Assembly: GCF_011397635.1 (NCBI RefSeq)
Contig: NC_064773.1
Coordinates: 32,125,449 to 32,189,448, forward strand
Length of the DNA stretch: 64,000 bases
Source: Epinephelus fuscoguttatus
Lineage: Eukaryota; Chordata; Actinopteri; Perciformes; Serranidae
Direction: 5' to 3'
In this document: one piece after another, positions 46,401 to 58,004 of the stretch
Position numbering within the stretch: the first letter of the stretch is position 1
Layout of the letters: the number at the start of each line of letters is the position of its first letter
Program-made: the position numbers and the translations under genes
Notes under the pieces: generated by a model
What the model was told of the DNA's origin: nothing
Databases searched by the model: none
What the model saw: the letters and a program-made list of their open reading frames with translations, nothing else

Positions 46401-48300
46401 AAGTGACATAATCTGGACCTTGAGGTTGGTCCTCTACTTTAATTTCCATTTAAGTTCTGTACTCGCATGTTTAGCCAAGTCGACAGAGGAAAATATTTCC
46501 ATTGAACGATTCTGCAAACCACATGTGCGTCAACAGTTATACATTTTACGCGTGTCATATCGTTTCTAAACTGATGTAGTATATCAGCTGACTGTCATCT
46601 GGTGACAAGCTGCAGGCCACTGTTTGAGACCAACAGACAACAAAAGCTGTTGTTTTACAGGAGCCCATTGTGTTTCCAGCTGCTATTTAGCCACCAAACA
46701 TGGATGGTTTTTGGCTACTCATCACTTTTTTTTCACCATTAATAGTCAGGATTGTGCCACCAAAAGCAACTATATTTAGCTAAAACATGATCTTTTCCAG
46801 CTATAACCAAATGCGTTTTTGTGCCTAACCCTAACCACACGTTAACCTGTTTTGCATATTCCTAAATGACTGTGCTTCCAAATGACTACCTTAGTACTCT
46901 AGTGTAAGCAAACAGCAGAGGTGGGACTAATAAGTCATTAGTTTGCAAGTCTCAGGACTTGCCACTCAACTCCCAAGGCAAGAGAAGCATGTCCTGAGTC
47001 AAGTCAAGTCCCCAGTCCTAAACAATTTATAATGTGCTTGTCACTGAATGTAAAGCTATTTAACAGGTAATACTAAATTTACAAAAATCCTGAATGCTTT
47101 TTGAAATTTGTATTTTTTTATTCAAACAAGTTTGTTTGAAGTTGTAATTTACAACCTGCATATTTCGCTTACTGCCATTTGTTTTTTGTTGACTGCCGCA
47201 CAGTGTGTGTCCTTGCACAGGTGTCGTCCCCCTCATATAAAGAATACATTTGTTGACACTCACTGCTCCGTCCAGCACTCACTGTACTTCCTCATTACCG
47301 GTGACACAGATGGACAATAAAAAGTGTAGTGGAGTGTTGTTCCTGTGGGCTCCAGCAACACTAAACCCCTGCGCTTGCCTTAGAAGGACTAGATGCACAA
47401 ACCCCTATTTTCAAATATCCCATGGAGAGAGACTCTCACTGCAGCCTGTTTTATTTGGTTCTGAAAATGTCTGCGTGCAGCTTCGTTCTGTGGAGGATAA
47501 ATGAGGTGCAGACTTCCCTCAGTGTCACCAGTGATGAGGAAATACAGTGAATACTGGACGGAGCAGTGAGTGACAACCCTGCCCACAGAGTTAGAGTACT
47601 GTTTGCAGTGGAAACGCTAAACAGATGTAGGGTCTTGGTACCATGTCTGAAGGGTTACTGTTGGTTCCAAAGGTGTCATACTAAAAGTGTTTGGTGGAAA
47701 CGGGAAAAAAATGCATACCAAACTAATCTGAACTGTAGCAGACTGCTTGGGCTACAGTGGGAGGAATGGGGTGTATAGGGACCCAGATGCTCATTTATGC
47801 CCCAGGGCCCCAAACAGATTGATGCAGCCCCTGTATCGACTTAAAACCAACATTAAGGAGTAATAACACTGTGTATCCAGTGGACTTTACTGTATAAGAT
47901 GTCTACACAGAAATACCAATGTTTAAAAAAAAAAAAAAAAGTCCAAACGTGTTAAGTGAATAGGCTACATAAATCATTTTTTGTAAACTGAATACCTTTT
48001 AAAAATATTATTTTCCTAATTCTCTATTTTTCTTTTTAGTCCATTTGTATATAATATGTTATGTTTGTTATCATTCTACCTGTGCATATGTTTAACTCGA
48101 CATGCATCAGTGTTGAAACATGTCAACTATCACCGTGCTTCAGGATCATGTTCAGTACAAAATATTGAAAACAACATAAATTGCTTTAAGGAATCATAGC
48201 TAGTGTGAAGTATGTATTTTAAAAGAAAATCTGTAGATAAAATGACGTAATGAAAAGCATTATAATATGTGCAAATAACTGTTGTAAACAAAAGCAGGTG
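43500..48300. other. Intergenic region between mkrn1 and tmem121b
   Basis: No supported coding exon. It contains a family C repeat copy (46665-46850) and otherwise ordinary AT-rich DNA. The open frames present are short, without splice support or recognisable domains. Confidence 0.6.
46665..46850. repeat. Interspersed repeat family C, copy 2
   Basis: Same order of phrases as the copy at 6437-6680: 'ccaccaaacatggatggttttt', 'attgtgccaccaaaagcaa', 'tataaccaaatgcgtttttgtg'. Confidence 0.5.
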
Positions 48301-48414
48301 TAGTCCATTCCATCAGAGTCCATGCCTCTCTTTGCGCGCGCCTCTTTCTCTCCACCTTTAAAAGCATCAGTGAGGAAGAAAGAGGGGAGAAAGGGAGGCG
48401 ACCGCACAAATACA

Positions 48415-49593
48415 ATGATCTCAGAAACTGGGAACGACAATCCGAAGGCAGAGTATCTCCGATCCGAAGCGAGCTATAGCCCAGACTCCCCCGTCTCCTC
48501 CTCTCCGGAAGCCGGGCACCTCAGCAGGAGGCGGGACACCCAGACCACCAGCGGCAGCATCATCCCGGAGGAGAGCGGCAGCATCCAGCCCCTGGTCTCC
48601 TCGGCCGCGGCCGCCGCCTGCATCATGACATCGGGGGAGTTCATGCAGACCGCTCCCCTGCTGGCGCACAAATCCAAGAGGAGCCTGCTGTATAAGGCGC
48701 TCTGCTTCCTCCTCCTCGTCTTCCAGGGCGGCATTCTGGACTTCTACCTCATCATCTTCAACGACCTGTACTGGTGCTCATGGATAGCCACGGACCTGGT
48801 GGTGATCTCGGGCTGGGGGATTTTCTTCATGAAGAACGCGCGGAGCAAGAGAGAGCGGGCCTGCGGCTTCCACCAGAAGAGCTCCATCTTCGGCTGCAAC
48901 CTCGGGGAGTTCACCTACGCCTACCTGGCCTGGCTCATCTATGTCATCGCCTGCACGCCGAAGGTGGTGCTCATCCTGGAGACGTCCATCCTGGATCTGA
49001 TCGCGCTCAAGGTCCCATGCGGAGTGACCGGCTTCAAGATCATCATGCTGCTGTCCGCGCCGCTGCTCTTCTGCCTCATCAACTCCATCATCGAGGATCT
49101 GAATGGAGCGACGCGGCACCACTCCCAGAGCTGCTTCATGAGCACTTGCCTGGACCTGCTGGACAGCTTCACGCTCGTGGAGATGCTGCTGAGGAGCGAG
49201 ATCCCCACCGTGTACCTCAAGTACACTGTCATCACGGTGTACTTCGTGGCCCTGGCCGTGCCGGTGATCTGGCTCTACGAGCTGACGGCGTCCGAGCTGC
49301 GCTGCCGGTGGCTGTGGGCCCGCTTCTCCACGGGCCTGGTGGTCAACGCGCCCCTGCTTGTGGTCAGGTGTTTCCAGGTTTACGTCTACAAGATGCCGGT
49401 GTCGGTGTTCATGTTTAAAAACATCTTCTTCTTGGCGTGTAAGTTCCTGGAGCTGGTGGAGCAGTGCGTGGCGGTGCGTGGAGTCCGGAGGCTGGCCGGA
49501 GGCAGCAACCCGGCCCAGTTCTCCCACTGCGTGTCCGAGAACGACATGTGTCCGCACGGATATGTCAACACCCTGGCCGTCACACAGTCCTAG
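48415..49593 (+). CDS. tmem121b: Transmembrane protein 121B (CECR6), single-exon multipass membrane protein
   Basis: Intronless 392-residue frame. After a polar, Ser/Pro/Glu-rich N-terminus (about residues 1-90) come hydrophobic segments at about 95-113, 121-140, 167-190, 207-226, 270-288 and 304-325, a further amphipathic/hydrophobic stretch near 333-352, and a Cys-containing tail ending VTQS. The pattern and segments such as FQGGILDFYLIIFNDLYW and SCFMSTCLDLLDSFTLVEML match TMEM121B, the single-exon gene named CECR6 in the human cat-eye region. Its molecular function is poorly defined. I chose ATG 48415 (A at -3) over the in-frame ATG 48322 (T at -3), which would add 31 residues rich in Lys/Arg; the longer form cannot be excluded. 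The coding sequence is markedly GC-rich compared with its flanks. It is convergent with il17ra, as in mammals. Confidence 0.9.
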   Translation: MISETGNDNPKAEYLRSEASYSPDSPVSSSPEAGHLSRRRDTQTTSGSIIPEESGSIQPLVSSAAAAACIMTSGEFMQTAPLLAHKSKRSLLYKALCFLLLVFQGGILDFYLIIFNDLYWCSWIATDLVVISGWGIFFMKNARSKRERACGFHQKSSIFGCNLGEFTYAYLAWLIYVIACTPKVVLILETSILDLIALKVPCGVTGFKIIMLLSAPLLFCLINSIIEDLNGATRHHSQSCFMSTCLDLLDSFTLVEMLLRSEIPTVYLKYTVITVYFVALAVPVIWLYELTASELRCRWLWARFSTGLVVNAPLLVVRCFQVYVYKMPVSVFMFKNIFFLACKFLELVEQCVAVRGVRRLAGGSNPAQFSHCVSENDMCPHGYVNTLAVTQS

Positions 49594-49839
49594 AGCCCGG
49601 GCTGACTGAGGGCCAGGGGCCGCCTGTCCGTCTGTCTGTCTGTCTGATGGCGGGTAAAGTGGACGAGTCGTGTTGCGTTCCAGACACAGCTGGAAATGGG
49701 AAAATCCAAATTACGAACACAGCTCCTGCTTCCAGATAGACAGCAAAGCCACACAAAGGTATTTAGGCAACATGTATCAACATACACGAGAGTAGGGAAA
49801 AGTGATTTACTCTGTACAGTTATATGACAAAGTAAATTG
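49594..49839 (+). other. tmem121b: tmem121b 3' UTR and downstream sequence
   Basis: GC-rich sequence with a short (TCTG)n run follows the stop codon and fades into AT-rich DNA by about 49750. No AATAAA hexamer is seen close by, so the 3' end cannot be placed. Confidence 0.5.
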
Positions 49840-51379
49840 CAGACACAGGCTGCAGTGTAACCACATGGGGCATCTTCCCACCCTCAATTTACTCCCACCA
49901 AAAGTGTTTGCCAGCCTCAGATTATTATTATAAGTGTCTGACAACATTACTGAAAGGACCCCACATACATAGAGCTTTTTGTTAAAGAGTAAGATCCTTT
50001 TAGTTTGACCAGAAACAGACTTGAAATCACCATGGCTAAACCCACCAGACTCCATTTATTAAAACAGTAATTTAAGAGCATATAAAGCCAGCATATTTTC
50101 ATATCTAACTGAGTGAATTAGGGGTTTATTTCAACCAAACCAGAGTTGATGATTGTTGGAACAGCAGAGAGATGAACAAAGACAGCTTTTGAGAGTTTTA
50201 TTTCACTTCTGCTGACTTTGAATGAAGTGTGTTTCATGATGATAAAATTAACATTTATTTAAATGGAGTCTGGTGGGTCTGGCAATAGCAATTTCAGGGC
50301 TGTTTCTGGCTTAACAAAAAGCCAAGGTCCAGACCAAGGTTAATGTTTTTGTTATTGTATACATTTGGTCCCTTGGTTTTGCATTCACATTGCAATTCTG
50401 TGAGCGGACTAAAGAACTTTACATGACATAGTTACGTTCATCTTCGTGGGTTGCGTCACCTTATATTTGACATTGATTGGTTTATAAATGGGCGGGGGTC
50501 TGATGTCAGTGTGTTGTCAAGTAGGTGGGTAGAAATCCCCTCAATGTTTACGAACATTACCGCATGAAAATGGACGAACCGATTCTAATAATCGTCATGC
50601 TACTCATACTATTTTGGCATTGCTATCAGCTGCAGCGCCAACCTAGAAGACAATACTTGCGGCTCATACAAAAACGAAATATAAATCTACACCTTGTGCC
50701 AAGATGTCATCGTCACCGGCAGGAAAGGAGGAGGAGGAGACAGCTGGCAATATTAGCTAACTTAAAATCCTGCCAACTCAGGAGCGACCAGCGTCGAGGT
50801 GAGTGACCATTGCCGGCTCATTTTTGATGGTGGACTTGACTTCTCTCCTGCGGAAATGAACAACCGGCGCACCAGAATGAATTTCCTGTCAATGGTCCTA
50901 AAGTCCGAACCATCCAAAAAAATGTGTTCACACTAGTATCGGACCGGACCATGGTTCTGTTTGGTCGGGACTGAGACCATCTCTTTTGGCCGGACCAAAT
51001 TTCGTCCGTTTGGTCCAGACCATGGTCGGGGGGTAGTTTTGACACCTGCGGACCAAACTGGAAAGTCCAGAAGTCCGCACCAAAAGACCTAGGTGTGAAA
51101 AGGCCCTACTCTTTAACAAAAAGTTCTGTCTCGATAGAGAACCATTCCATAATGTTATCAGATACTTCAAATAACAATCTGAGCCTGTCAGTGGCAAAAA
51201 CAAAGCACTTTAAATGGATGTAAGTTGATGGTGCTCAGTTGCTCGCTGGGATTACATTGCAGTCTTTTTCAGTCTTGCTCAGTACTGGACTAATTAAAAA
51301 AATGTTGTTCTGTTCAGTCGCGTATACATAAAAACATGGGAAAATAGCATTGTAGTTAAAAAAATACCCAAGTTACCCT
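49840..51379. mobile_element. TTAA-type foldback element, family B copy 2, interrupted
   Basis: The left part (49845-50310) has the family B phrases 'gtgtctgacaacat', 'gttaaagagt' and 'ccaccagactccattt'. From about 50255 their inverted counterparts appear ('ggagtctggtgggtct'). The right part (51113-51379) carries 'ttccataatgttatcagatac' and ends ACCCAAGTTACCCT|TTAA, matching the right end of copy 1 at 2864. The two halves are separated by unrelated DNA at 50322-51112. The left terminus has been lost. Confidence 0.6.
50322..51112. mobile_element. Inserted element nested in the family B copy
   Basis: It lies between two direct copies of TTAACAAAAAG (50311-50321 and 51113-51123), where the surrounding family B sequence would otherwise be continuous, so it inserted later. 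The right end, reverse-complemented, begins AGGGCCTTTTCACACCTAGG, and the words 'ggtccgg' and 'ccggacc' recur in both orientations. A 93-codon frame (50525-50806; with MDEPILIIVMLLILFW and an Arg-rich run) is of unknown nature. The left end does not pair well with the right, so it may be truncated. Confidence 0.5.
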
Positions 51380-51404
51380 TTAAATGGTCACTTTACTGAA
51401 ATTG

Positions 51405-51735
51405 TAGAGTTGCAGCAATCTACCGGTGTCAAGGTATACTGTGATATAAAAGTTTCGCGTACATTTGCTTATCTACGACATTGAGAAAAAAAGCAACTTG
51501 ACGTTAATTCTCCCCTTTATTTTCAAAGAGGAGACTTTTTACACATGCTACCATTTACAAAATGGTTTCAAGTTTCAGTTATAGTGATAAAACGTTTGTT
51601 CAACCAACAGTAACCCTTCTGTTTTCATTCCTTTAAGGGTCATTCTGACTGATATTATCAATTCTGTAATGTTGTGATACCATGAAACTGCAATATTTTA
51701 TCATTCTGTGAAAATCTCATACCGCTGCAACACTA
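51405..51735. mobile_element. Small hAT-like element remnant
   Basis: Inverted ends TAGAGTTGCAGCAATC (left) and TAGTGTTGCAGCGGTA (right, reverse-complemented). Flanking octamers TGAAATTG and CCAAAATG match at five of eight, so the target duplication is only suggestive. Non-coding. Confidence 0.5.
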
Positions 51736-51739
51736 CCAA

Positions 51740-54085
51740 AATGTGACATACATATTTTCTTAGAGACCCTGGTTGGTAATCCAACAATGTATAATGATGG
51801 TGACTAGAAAGTGTTTCTACTACTCACCATATCGGAAAATGACGTTTTGTCTTCTCACAAACAGTGTTCCTGTTACTCTGAATAATCCACAGAACACACT
51901 GTCAGCAATTTTAATTGGAACTGACAAAGGAATAGTTCCTATAAAAGCTGTCTCTGTGTTCTTTGGATGATCCACAGTAACAGGGAGATCATTTGTAGAG
52001 AGGGATATGTTGCGTTAGATCTTTTAAAATCTTGTTAACAAAACTGAATTCACTTCCACTGTATGGTGTTGAAGAAAGAGATGTGAAAGAAAATAGACAC
52101 AGTCCAATGGCAATACCTGCAGGGTTAGACTCCAGCAGAAGTCAGAGGGTTCTCCCAAATTTCGGACTGTTAGACAACTGTTATAATTAGCTAACTGGGG
52201 GCCCTTTGGTGTCTGTCGCCCTAAGGCAGCTGCTTTGGATTGCAAGTGCCAACTCCTTAACTGATTAACAACCGATAGCGCAACTGTACTTTTTTATATG
52301 TCTTGTCAAGTTGCAAAAGGGTCCCTCCCTCTTCCGCAGCTTTTTAAAAAAGAAGCATTTGCTTGGCCTAAAATTGTCTATGTTATCTATATATCGATAT
52401 TAACTTTAAACCTGGGCACAGATCTTAAGCTGTTCGAAATGCTGCCAAGTACCAGTAACCTGCGACATGGCAACGAGGAAGACACGGGTTGTAGGCTTCT
52501 ATTGAGAAGGTATTTGCAGCCTTACATTAGATTTTGACACAGGGCCCCATGACTGGATAAAAATACAAGACCCACCTTAGGGCCCTTTCCATTTAGCAGT
52601 GCATACTGCCAAACAAATAACCAGAAAGTCATTGTGACACACACAACCTGAGGCCTTCAGCGCCCAATAATCCAGCCATGTCCAGCTGTGTCCAACCTTT
52701 AACCACAATGGGGTTATGATGCATATGACATCATGTGATGCAAAAAAAAAAAAAAAAAGAGTCCGTAGATTCATTATTAACGACTAACAACATTCATTTC
52801 TCAGCAGTTTGATTTCGTTGACAGGGTATGTTGCTACGTCCAAGTGACGTCAGATAACTGCATCTCTGAAACCTCGGAGCTGACGAATCTTTTTGAGGTT
52901 TTCTCTCGGACGGCCGAGGACATTTTACATTACAGGAGGATGGATTTTCCAATTTTTGTACATGTCTGGAATGCATCATCTGTACCAGCCTTACAAAGCT
53001 CCCCTTTCAGACCAGTTTACAGGTGCTACAGTCAAACCCAACACCTGCAATAGCCTACTAACAAACACAGATCAAACTATAGTGCATTGGACCTTGTCGA
53101 CTTGTGTGTGTTCAGTCTGTGAGTTTCACCTTGAACGGAGAGACAACAGCTGGACTTTGTGTCGTGTTGGGACGTAAAGTGCAATTTGAAGAATCCTCTG
53201 CTTTGACTCACCCCCTGCACACCAGTGTTTTCTATTGATAACGGTGTTGTCTGCAGATCTGTGCTGCTTCTAAATGCTGTTTCCGGTACTAACAGTAGAG
53301 TAGACACTTGTGTGTAAGTTAATGCCATGTATAAAGATCCAACAGTGCCATGACTAACAGGTTTTCTACAGCCCTTTTCAAACGGACCACCTGCCAACAG
53401 AAGTTTCTGTTGGTGTCGCTGGCTGTGCCGCTGTTTTACTACTTCTCACACTTCTTGGATCACGAGTCCTTAAAGATCACTGGCTACTGGTCACTCTGAC
53501 ATCCATCAGTATTCTGGGTCACCGAAGAGCCCAGCTCTTAATCTCTCACCGAGAACACCTATTTATTCATTCATGGACCTCAGTATTTCTTCATTGCTAA
53601 AAGGTCGCACCCAGTATACAAGAAAGCTCAGCAGACTCTGAAAAAGTCATTCTCAACACAACTGTGAGTCTGGGACTACAGATATATGCATTACTGACTT
53701 AGTACTTTGTAATCTATGGACTCCCAATTCTGTCAAGAAAGTCAGTTTGAGGGGAAAAAGAAATTAGTGATGTAAAATAATGTGCTTACATGTATGTAGA
53801 GATGGTCGTTGTGGTTCCTGGAATCTCTCTTTTTTATGTCCCTTACCTCCAAGGTCACAGATTACAGAGAGGGAAAAACAAAGTGGTAAAAAGTAATCTG
53901 GCAGGTGACCTCCCAAATCTGAACCAATGGCAGTCATCAACGATCTGATCAGTTTAATGTAATGATACTCACTTCCATTTTATTGGTGTTAAAGGAACAA
54001 TCTGACATTTAGGGAATTTCTTTGGAACAAGCTGGCCCAACAAATCAAACTTTATTACTGACTTGTTGTGTCCTGTCAACACTTA
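51740..54085. other. Intergenic stretch, no gene seen
   Basis: Several short open frames but no recognisable domain, no consistent splice pairs and no clear element ends. A poly-A run lies at about 52742-52758. Confidence 0.5.
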
Positions 54086-54089
54086 AAGG

Positions 54090-54330
54090 TGCAGCACACA
54101 TGCCGGGCACTGTTGCTGTTGCGCTCTTGTGTCTATTCTGTGCCAACTTTAAAGAGCACAGAGGCAGGTTGCATCTGGAGTTGCTAAGCAACCATAACAA
54201 GCACCTGCCTACTTACATGAAATCCTGAGTGCAGACCTGATCTTCTTCCAGGTGCTATTTTTTAAGTGTGTAGGCCTAAAGTATTGTCGGTTAGACAGAT
54301 GTAAAGCCCTGGCGCCCCTGCACTAAAATG
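54090..54330. mobile_element. Dispersed element family D, copy 2 (inverted)
   Basis: Reverse complement of parts of 21776-22146, including 'acatctgtc', 'agcacctggaagaagatcag' and 'ctgcactcaggatttca' (read on the minus strand). Ends not defined. Confidence 0.5.
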
Positions 54331-54552
54331 ATAAACCTCTTCTCCATATTTATCACAGGTTGATATTTACGGAAGAAGGGAAAGATATATGTTGGCTGTG
54401 ATTGGTTGTTCCTTGTCACCTATCATGCAGTGCTCTTTTTATCTCAAGGTGCAGGCGCTGCGCCCTAAAAAAAATAGGCACTCGGGAACGTGTGCGCGAC
54501 TGATATACACCACTGATTGTGGAACTCAAAATACTAACTGTACTGGTATTAA

Positions 54553-55220
54553 AGGGATAGTGCACCCAAAAATGAAAATTCAGCCACTATCTACTCACCC
54601 ATATGCCGAGGAAGGCTCAGGTGAAGTTTCAGAGATCCAAGGGGAGAGGGGGTAGCAGCACAACTCCACCTAATGGAGACTTGCGGCGCCCCAGATTCAA
54701 ACATCCAAAAACACATAATTGAAATCACAAAATATCCCCATACTGCTCGTCCGTAGTGATCCAAGTGTCCTGAAGCCCCGACATAAAAGTTGTTTGGAAA
54801 AACGTCATTTGAACTCTGTTTTTAGCCTCATTGTAGCCTGCAGCTCTAACTGCCTCTCTGTGGACCATGCTCACCTGTGTGAGCTTGTGCAAGGCCGTGA
54901 GACATGGGCACTGCGTTCAAGTGTGTTCACGTGCTTTCGCTGGTCTCGAAAAGTGAAACACGTGAACACACATGAACGCAGTGCCCATGTCTCACGGCAG
55001 ACGAGCAGTATGGAGATATTTTGTGGTTTCAATTATGTGTTTTTGGACGTTTGAATCTGGGGCGTCAAAAGTCTCCATTAGGTGGAGTTGTGCTGCTACC
55101 CCCTCTCCCCTTGGATCTCCGCAAGTGTTGTGGGGACTCTGAAACTTCACCAGAGTCTAACCTCGGCATATGGGTGAGTAGATAATGGCTGAATTTTCAT
55201 TTTTAGGTTGCACTATCCCT
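54553..55220. mobile_element. TTAA-type foldback element with central 40-bp palindrome
   Basis: The ends are AGGGATAGTGCACCC (left) and AGGGATAGTGCAACC (right, reverse-complemented), with TTAA at 54549-54552 and CTAA at 55221-55224. The two halves are inverted copies over about 200 bases each (for example 'ggggagagggggtagcagcac' near 54637 and its complement near 55090). In the middle, 54894-54933 and 54959-54998 are inverted copies of 40 bases with one mismatch and a 25-base loop. The AGGGATAGT-CACCC end with TTAA target is a common fish MITE type; the superfamily (piggyBac or Kolobok) is inference. Confidence 0.85.
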
Positions 55221-55229
55221 CTAATCTAT

Positions 55230-57735
55230 GCACGTCAGATAATCATTAACTGTAAAATAAGAGAGTAAGGCAGATTTATACTTGTGCGTCACAATGTATA
55301 AATGTCATAGGCGTGTGCTAATAATGTTAGCATGTTGTATTTGTGGGGAAAATGTGTCCAGCAAAAGATAAGTGCTTTGTCTCTGAAACCTGCGAGTTAT
55401 AGTGAAGCTGATAAGTATGAGTCCTACATAGGGATACTGATAAGTATATCAGTATGCAATACCTTAACACTTATATTGGCATAGTTTTCAGCTAGCCTAT
55501 ATACTATACAACAGCATAACAGCATTGTGGCTTTTGGTTTCAGTATGCCATCCAAAGATTTTCTAGGGCCCCCACTGTTATTAACAAACGCTTGGTGTGG
55601 TGCTCACTGTCCTCATGACAGAGCTGCTAGCTTGAAGCTCTGTTGTAACTCTTGGCCTGGCTAACAAGCCTCCGGTCTTTATTCTTAACCTGTTTGTACT
55701 GGATGCATAGAGATGACACCAACATCGACCTTTCAATCGGACTCTGTGTAAGACAGTCAAATAATCAAACTGAAAAAGTTGAACTGGAAACAAATGAAAA
55801 GCGATGCACATGCCATATCTAACAGTTTGTGTTTAAAATCCACCCTTTTCAGAGTGTATGTAGAAGTTTACATACTGATGAGTTGAAATGGGAGACAATC
55901 TGCATCCTGCTGGGAACAACCCAGGATTCCAGACTCCCTCTCAGTGGGTCAGTGCATTATTTACAGCAGTACTGTACATTTATTAACCTAACAGCTTTGT
56001 TTGAGTAACAGCAGGTACAGTATGTCATGGCATGTTCACTGTCCTCCATGATGAGCTCTTCCATAAGCTTGTAGTAATGTTGTATCTAAAGAACATGGCT
56101 GATCAAAGTATATTAGATACGTATGTGAAGATGTATAGTGCAGACATTGTGCAATATGAGTCAGATGGGTCTGAACTGATTTTAGTGCCTATTATTTTGG
56201 AGCTGAATGAATTCAATCACAGTGAGGGGATGTGTGCAATGTACCAGTATTGATTGCCTCTCTGAGAGTGATCATTGTATGCAGGTCAGAGGTTGTGCCT
56301 TGTAGGAGGACAGCTGAGGGGTCAAGACTGATGAAGAGGAGGAAAGGAAAGTCCGCCATAAAGGATGATACTGGGTTTTGTGAAGTTTTAGCTCCTTTAC
56401 TACAAGTCACGAGTACTTTACATTTTGCTGATTTTTACCAACACGAATAAAGACCCGCATTGAAATCAGTTTAAAATGAATGCAATCTCAGTCTATTTTG
56501 AAGGTACACTGTCAGATCTATAGCTCTCATTCGGACTGTAAATATTCTGAGATCTGAATTCATTGTTGTACTGTTGACAAAATCAGGGACTTATTTATTT
56601 ACCTTTAAGGCTCCTGACACCCCAGAAATTGCTAACAAATAATCCTGTATTTGTTGCATCTTGTGCAGCTGAACTGACTGTTCGAAAAATCTGTCCACTT
56701 TTTCAGAAAACTCTGACCTGCAGCAATCAGCCATTACAACTACGGCGGGGTTTCGGTACTCAATATCTTTAGGATATTGACCAAAATAACCCGGTAGCAA
56801 GTAGCACTGAAGTCAAAGAATACCCGCATTCGATCCTTTGGGGAAGTGATCAGCAAACCTTCTGTTGCTGCTGTATCTGGAGCTGCTCTCTGGTGAACAG
56901 TTTATCTGTCTGGTTAACACAAGCTCTCACAGACTCTCACAACTGTACCCAGCATGAAGCTCACATTCCTGCAGCAGCAGCTAGAACCCGTGCAGTCTGT
57001 GGTGTGGTGAAGTCAAGTGCTATGTATTTGACAGAGCTGGCAGTTCAGCATGCCTACTACATGCCCAGAATGTGCTGACACACCACTCCATTCACAATAT
57101 GGGTACCGAATGAAGTGCTCTATGGCTTTTAGGGTACTGGTATTGTATTTTTTTAAACAATACCCAGACCTAATTATGGCACATGCCAGGCGGGTGTCAC
57201 AATGTGTTGCTTCTTATGTCCACCTGCCACCTGCAGGTCAGCTTTGGTGTTAGCATTGCGGGGAAATGTTCAGTCAATTCAGTTGTAGACAATGCAATGG
57301 ATTATTTATTCTAAACAATACAAATAAATAATGATGATTATTTATTTAAAACAATGAAATATAGATAATAATGAAATATTTTCACCAAATCCTGTCAAGG
57401 TCAGTGTTGCTTTTTCAGAGCTTTCAACCACATGTCACAGCCTTCCTCAACTTGTGTCACTCAGGAACTTTGGTCACATGTTAACAGGTGGTTGTGTACG
57501 GCTGGAGATGGTAACCTCTGTCTCTGGTGTCACATGTGAATGTCCTTGATCTTTATCCAGTTTTCCAACACATTCTCACTCCCAACACAGTGGCCCTACA
57601 CATCAAATATGACGTGCCAGGGACCCTCAAGCGTCACTTTTGGATGCTCAGGGACAGCCTGTCAGTTCACGCTCATTACATGCATTGTGTTTTTTAAAAA
57701 TAAAGGTCTGATTTCACTGAAAATGTATAGATTCA
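55230..57735. other. Intergenic stretch, no gene seen
   Basis: No exon-like frame with splice support. A phrase near 55305-55360 ('ataggcgtgtgctaataatgttagcatgttgtatttgtgg', split) resembles 21450-21490, indicating another dispersed repeat without defined ends. Confidence 0.5.
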
Positions 57736-57739
57736 CCTT

Positions 57740-58000
57740 TTTAAATGCATACAGGCTCTTAAAAGCACTCCGGCTTCTTCCCACAGTCCAAAGACATGTG
57801 GCTCTAAATTGGCTGTAAGTGTGAATGTTAGCATAAATGGTTGTCTGTCTCTACGTGTCAGCCCTGCGATAGTCTGGCAACCTGTCCAGGGTGTACTCTG
57901 CCTCTCGCCCACTGTCAGCAGGGACAGTGGGCGAGAGGCCACTAAACAGGATAGGATAGGATATCCCAACAGGATAGGCGCTTATGGAAAATGAATGGAT
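57740..58000 (+). mobile_element. LINE 3' tail fragment (L2-like)
   Basis: Contains the well-known fish LINE 3' phrases 'ctccggcttcttcccacagtcc', 'gtgtcagccctgcgatagtctggc' and 'cctgtccagggtgtac', and ends with 'atggaaaatgaatggatg', a short-unit 3' tail. Non-coding. It also includes a perfect 17-bp inverted repeat (57900-57916 with 57923-57939) that replaces the usual sequence at this point. Confidence 0.65.
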
Positions 58001-58004
58001 GAGA

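Noticed and set aside
48774-49557. Long overlapping frames in tmem121b: 259 codons on the minus strand and 214 codons in another plus frame
   Set aside because: The region is GC-rich with strong third-position bias, which opens the other frames. The alternative products are full of Arg/His/Gln/Leu low-complexity sequence without domains, while the main frame has clean membrane segments and family resemblance.
50525-50806. 93-codon frame with hydrophobic start and Arg-rich tail as a possible membrane peptide gene
   Set aside because: It is wholly inside a DNA inserted into another repeat, with no splice or promoter context. More likely a remnant of a transposon protein or chance.
54719-55054. 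111-codon plus-strand open frame
   Set aside because: It runs through the central palindrome of a foldback element, so its residues are dictated by the inverted repeat; no family match.
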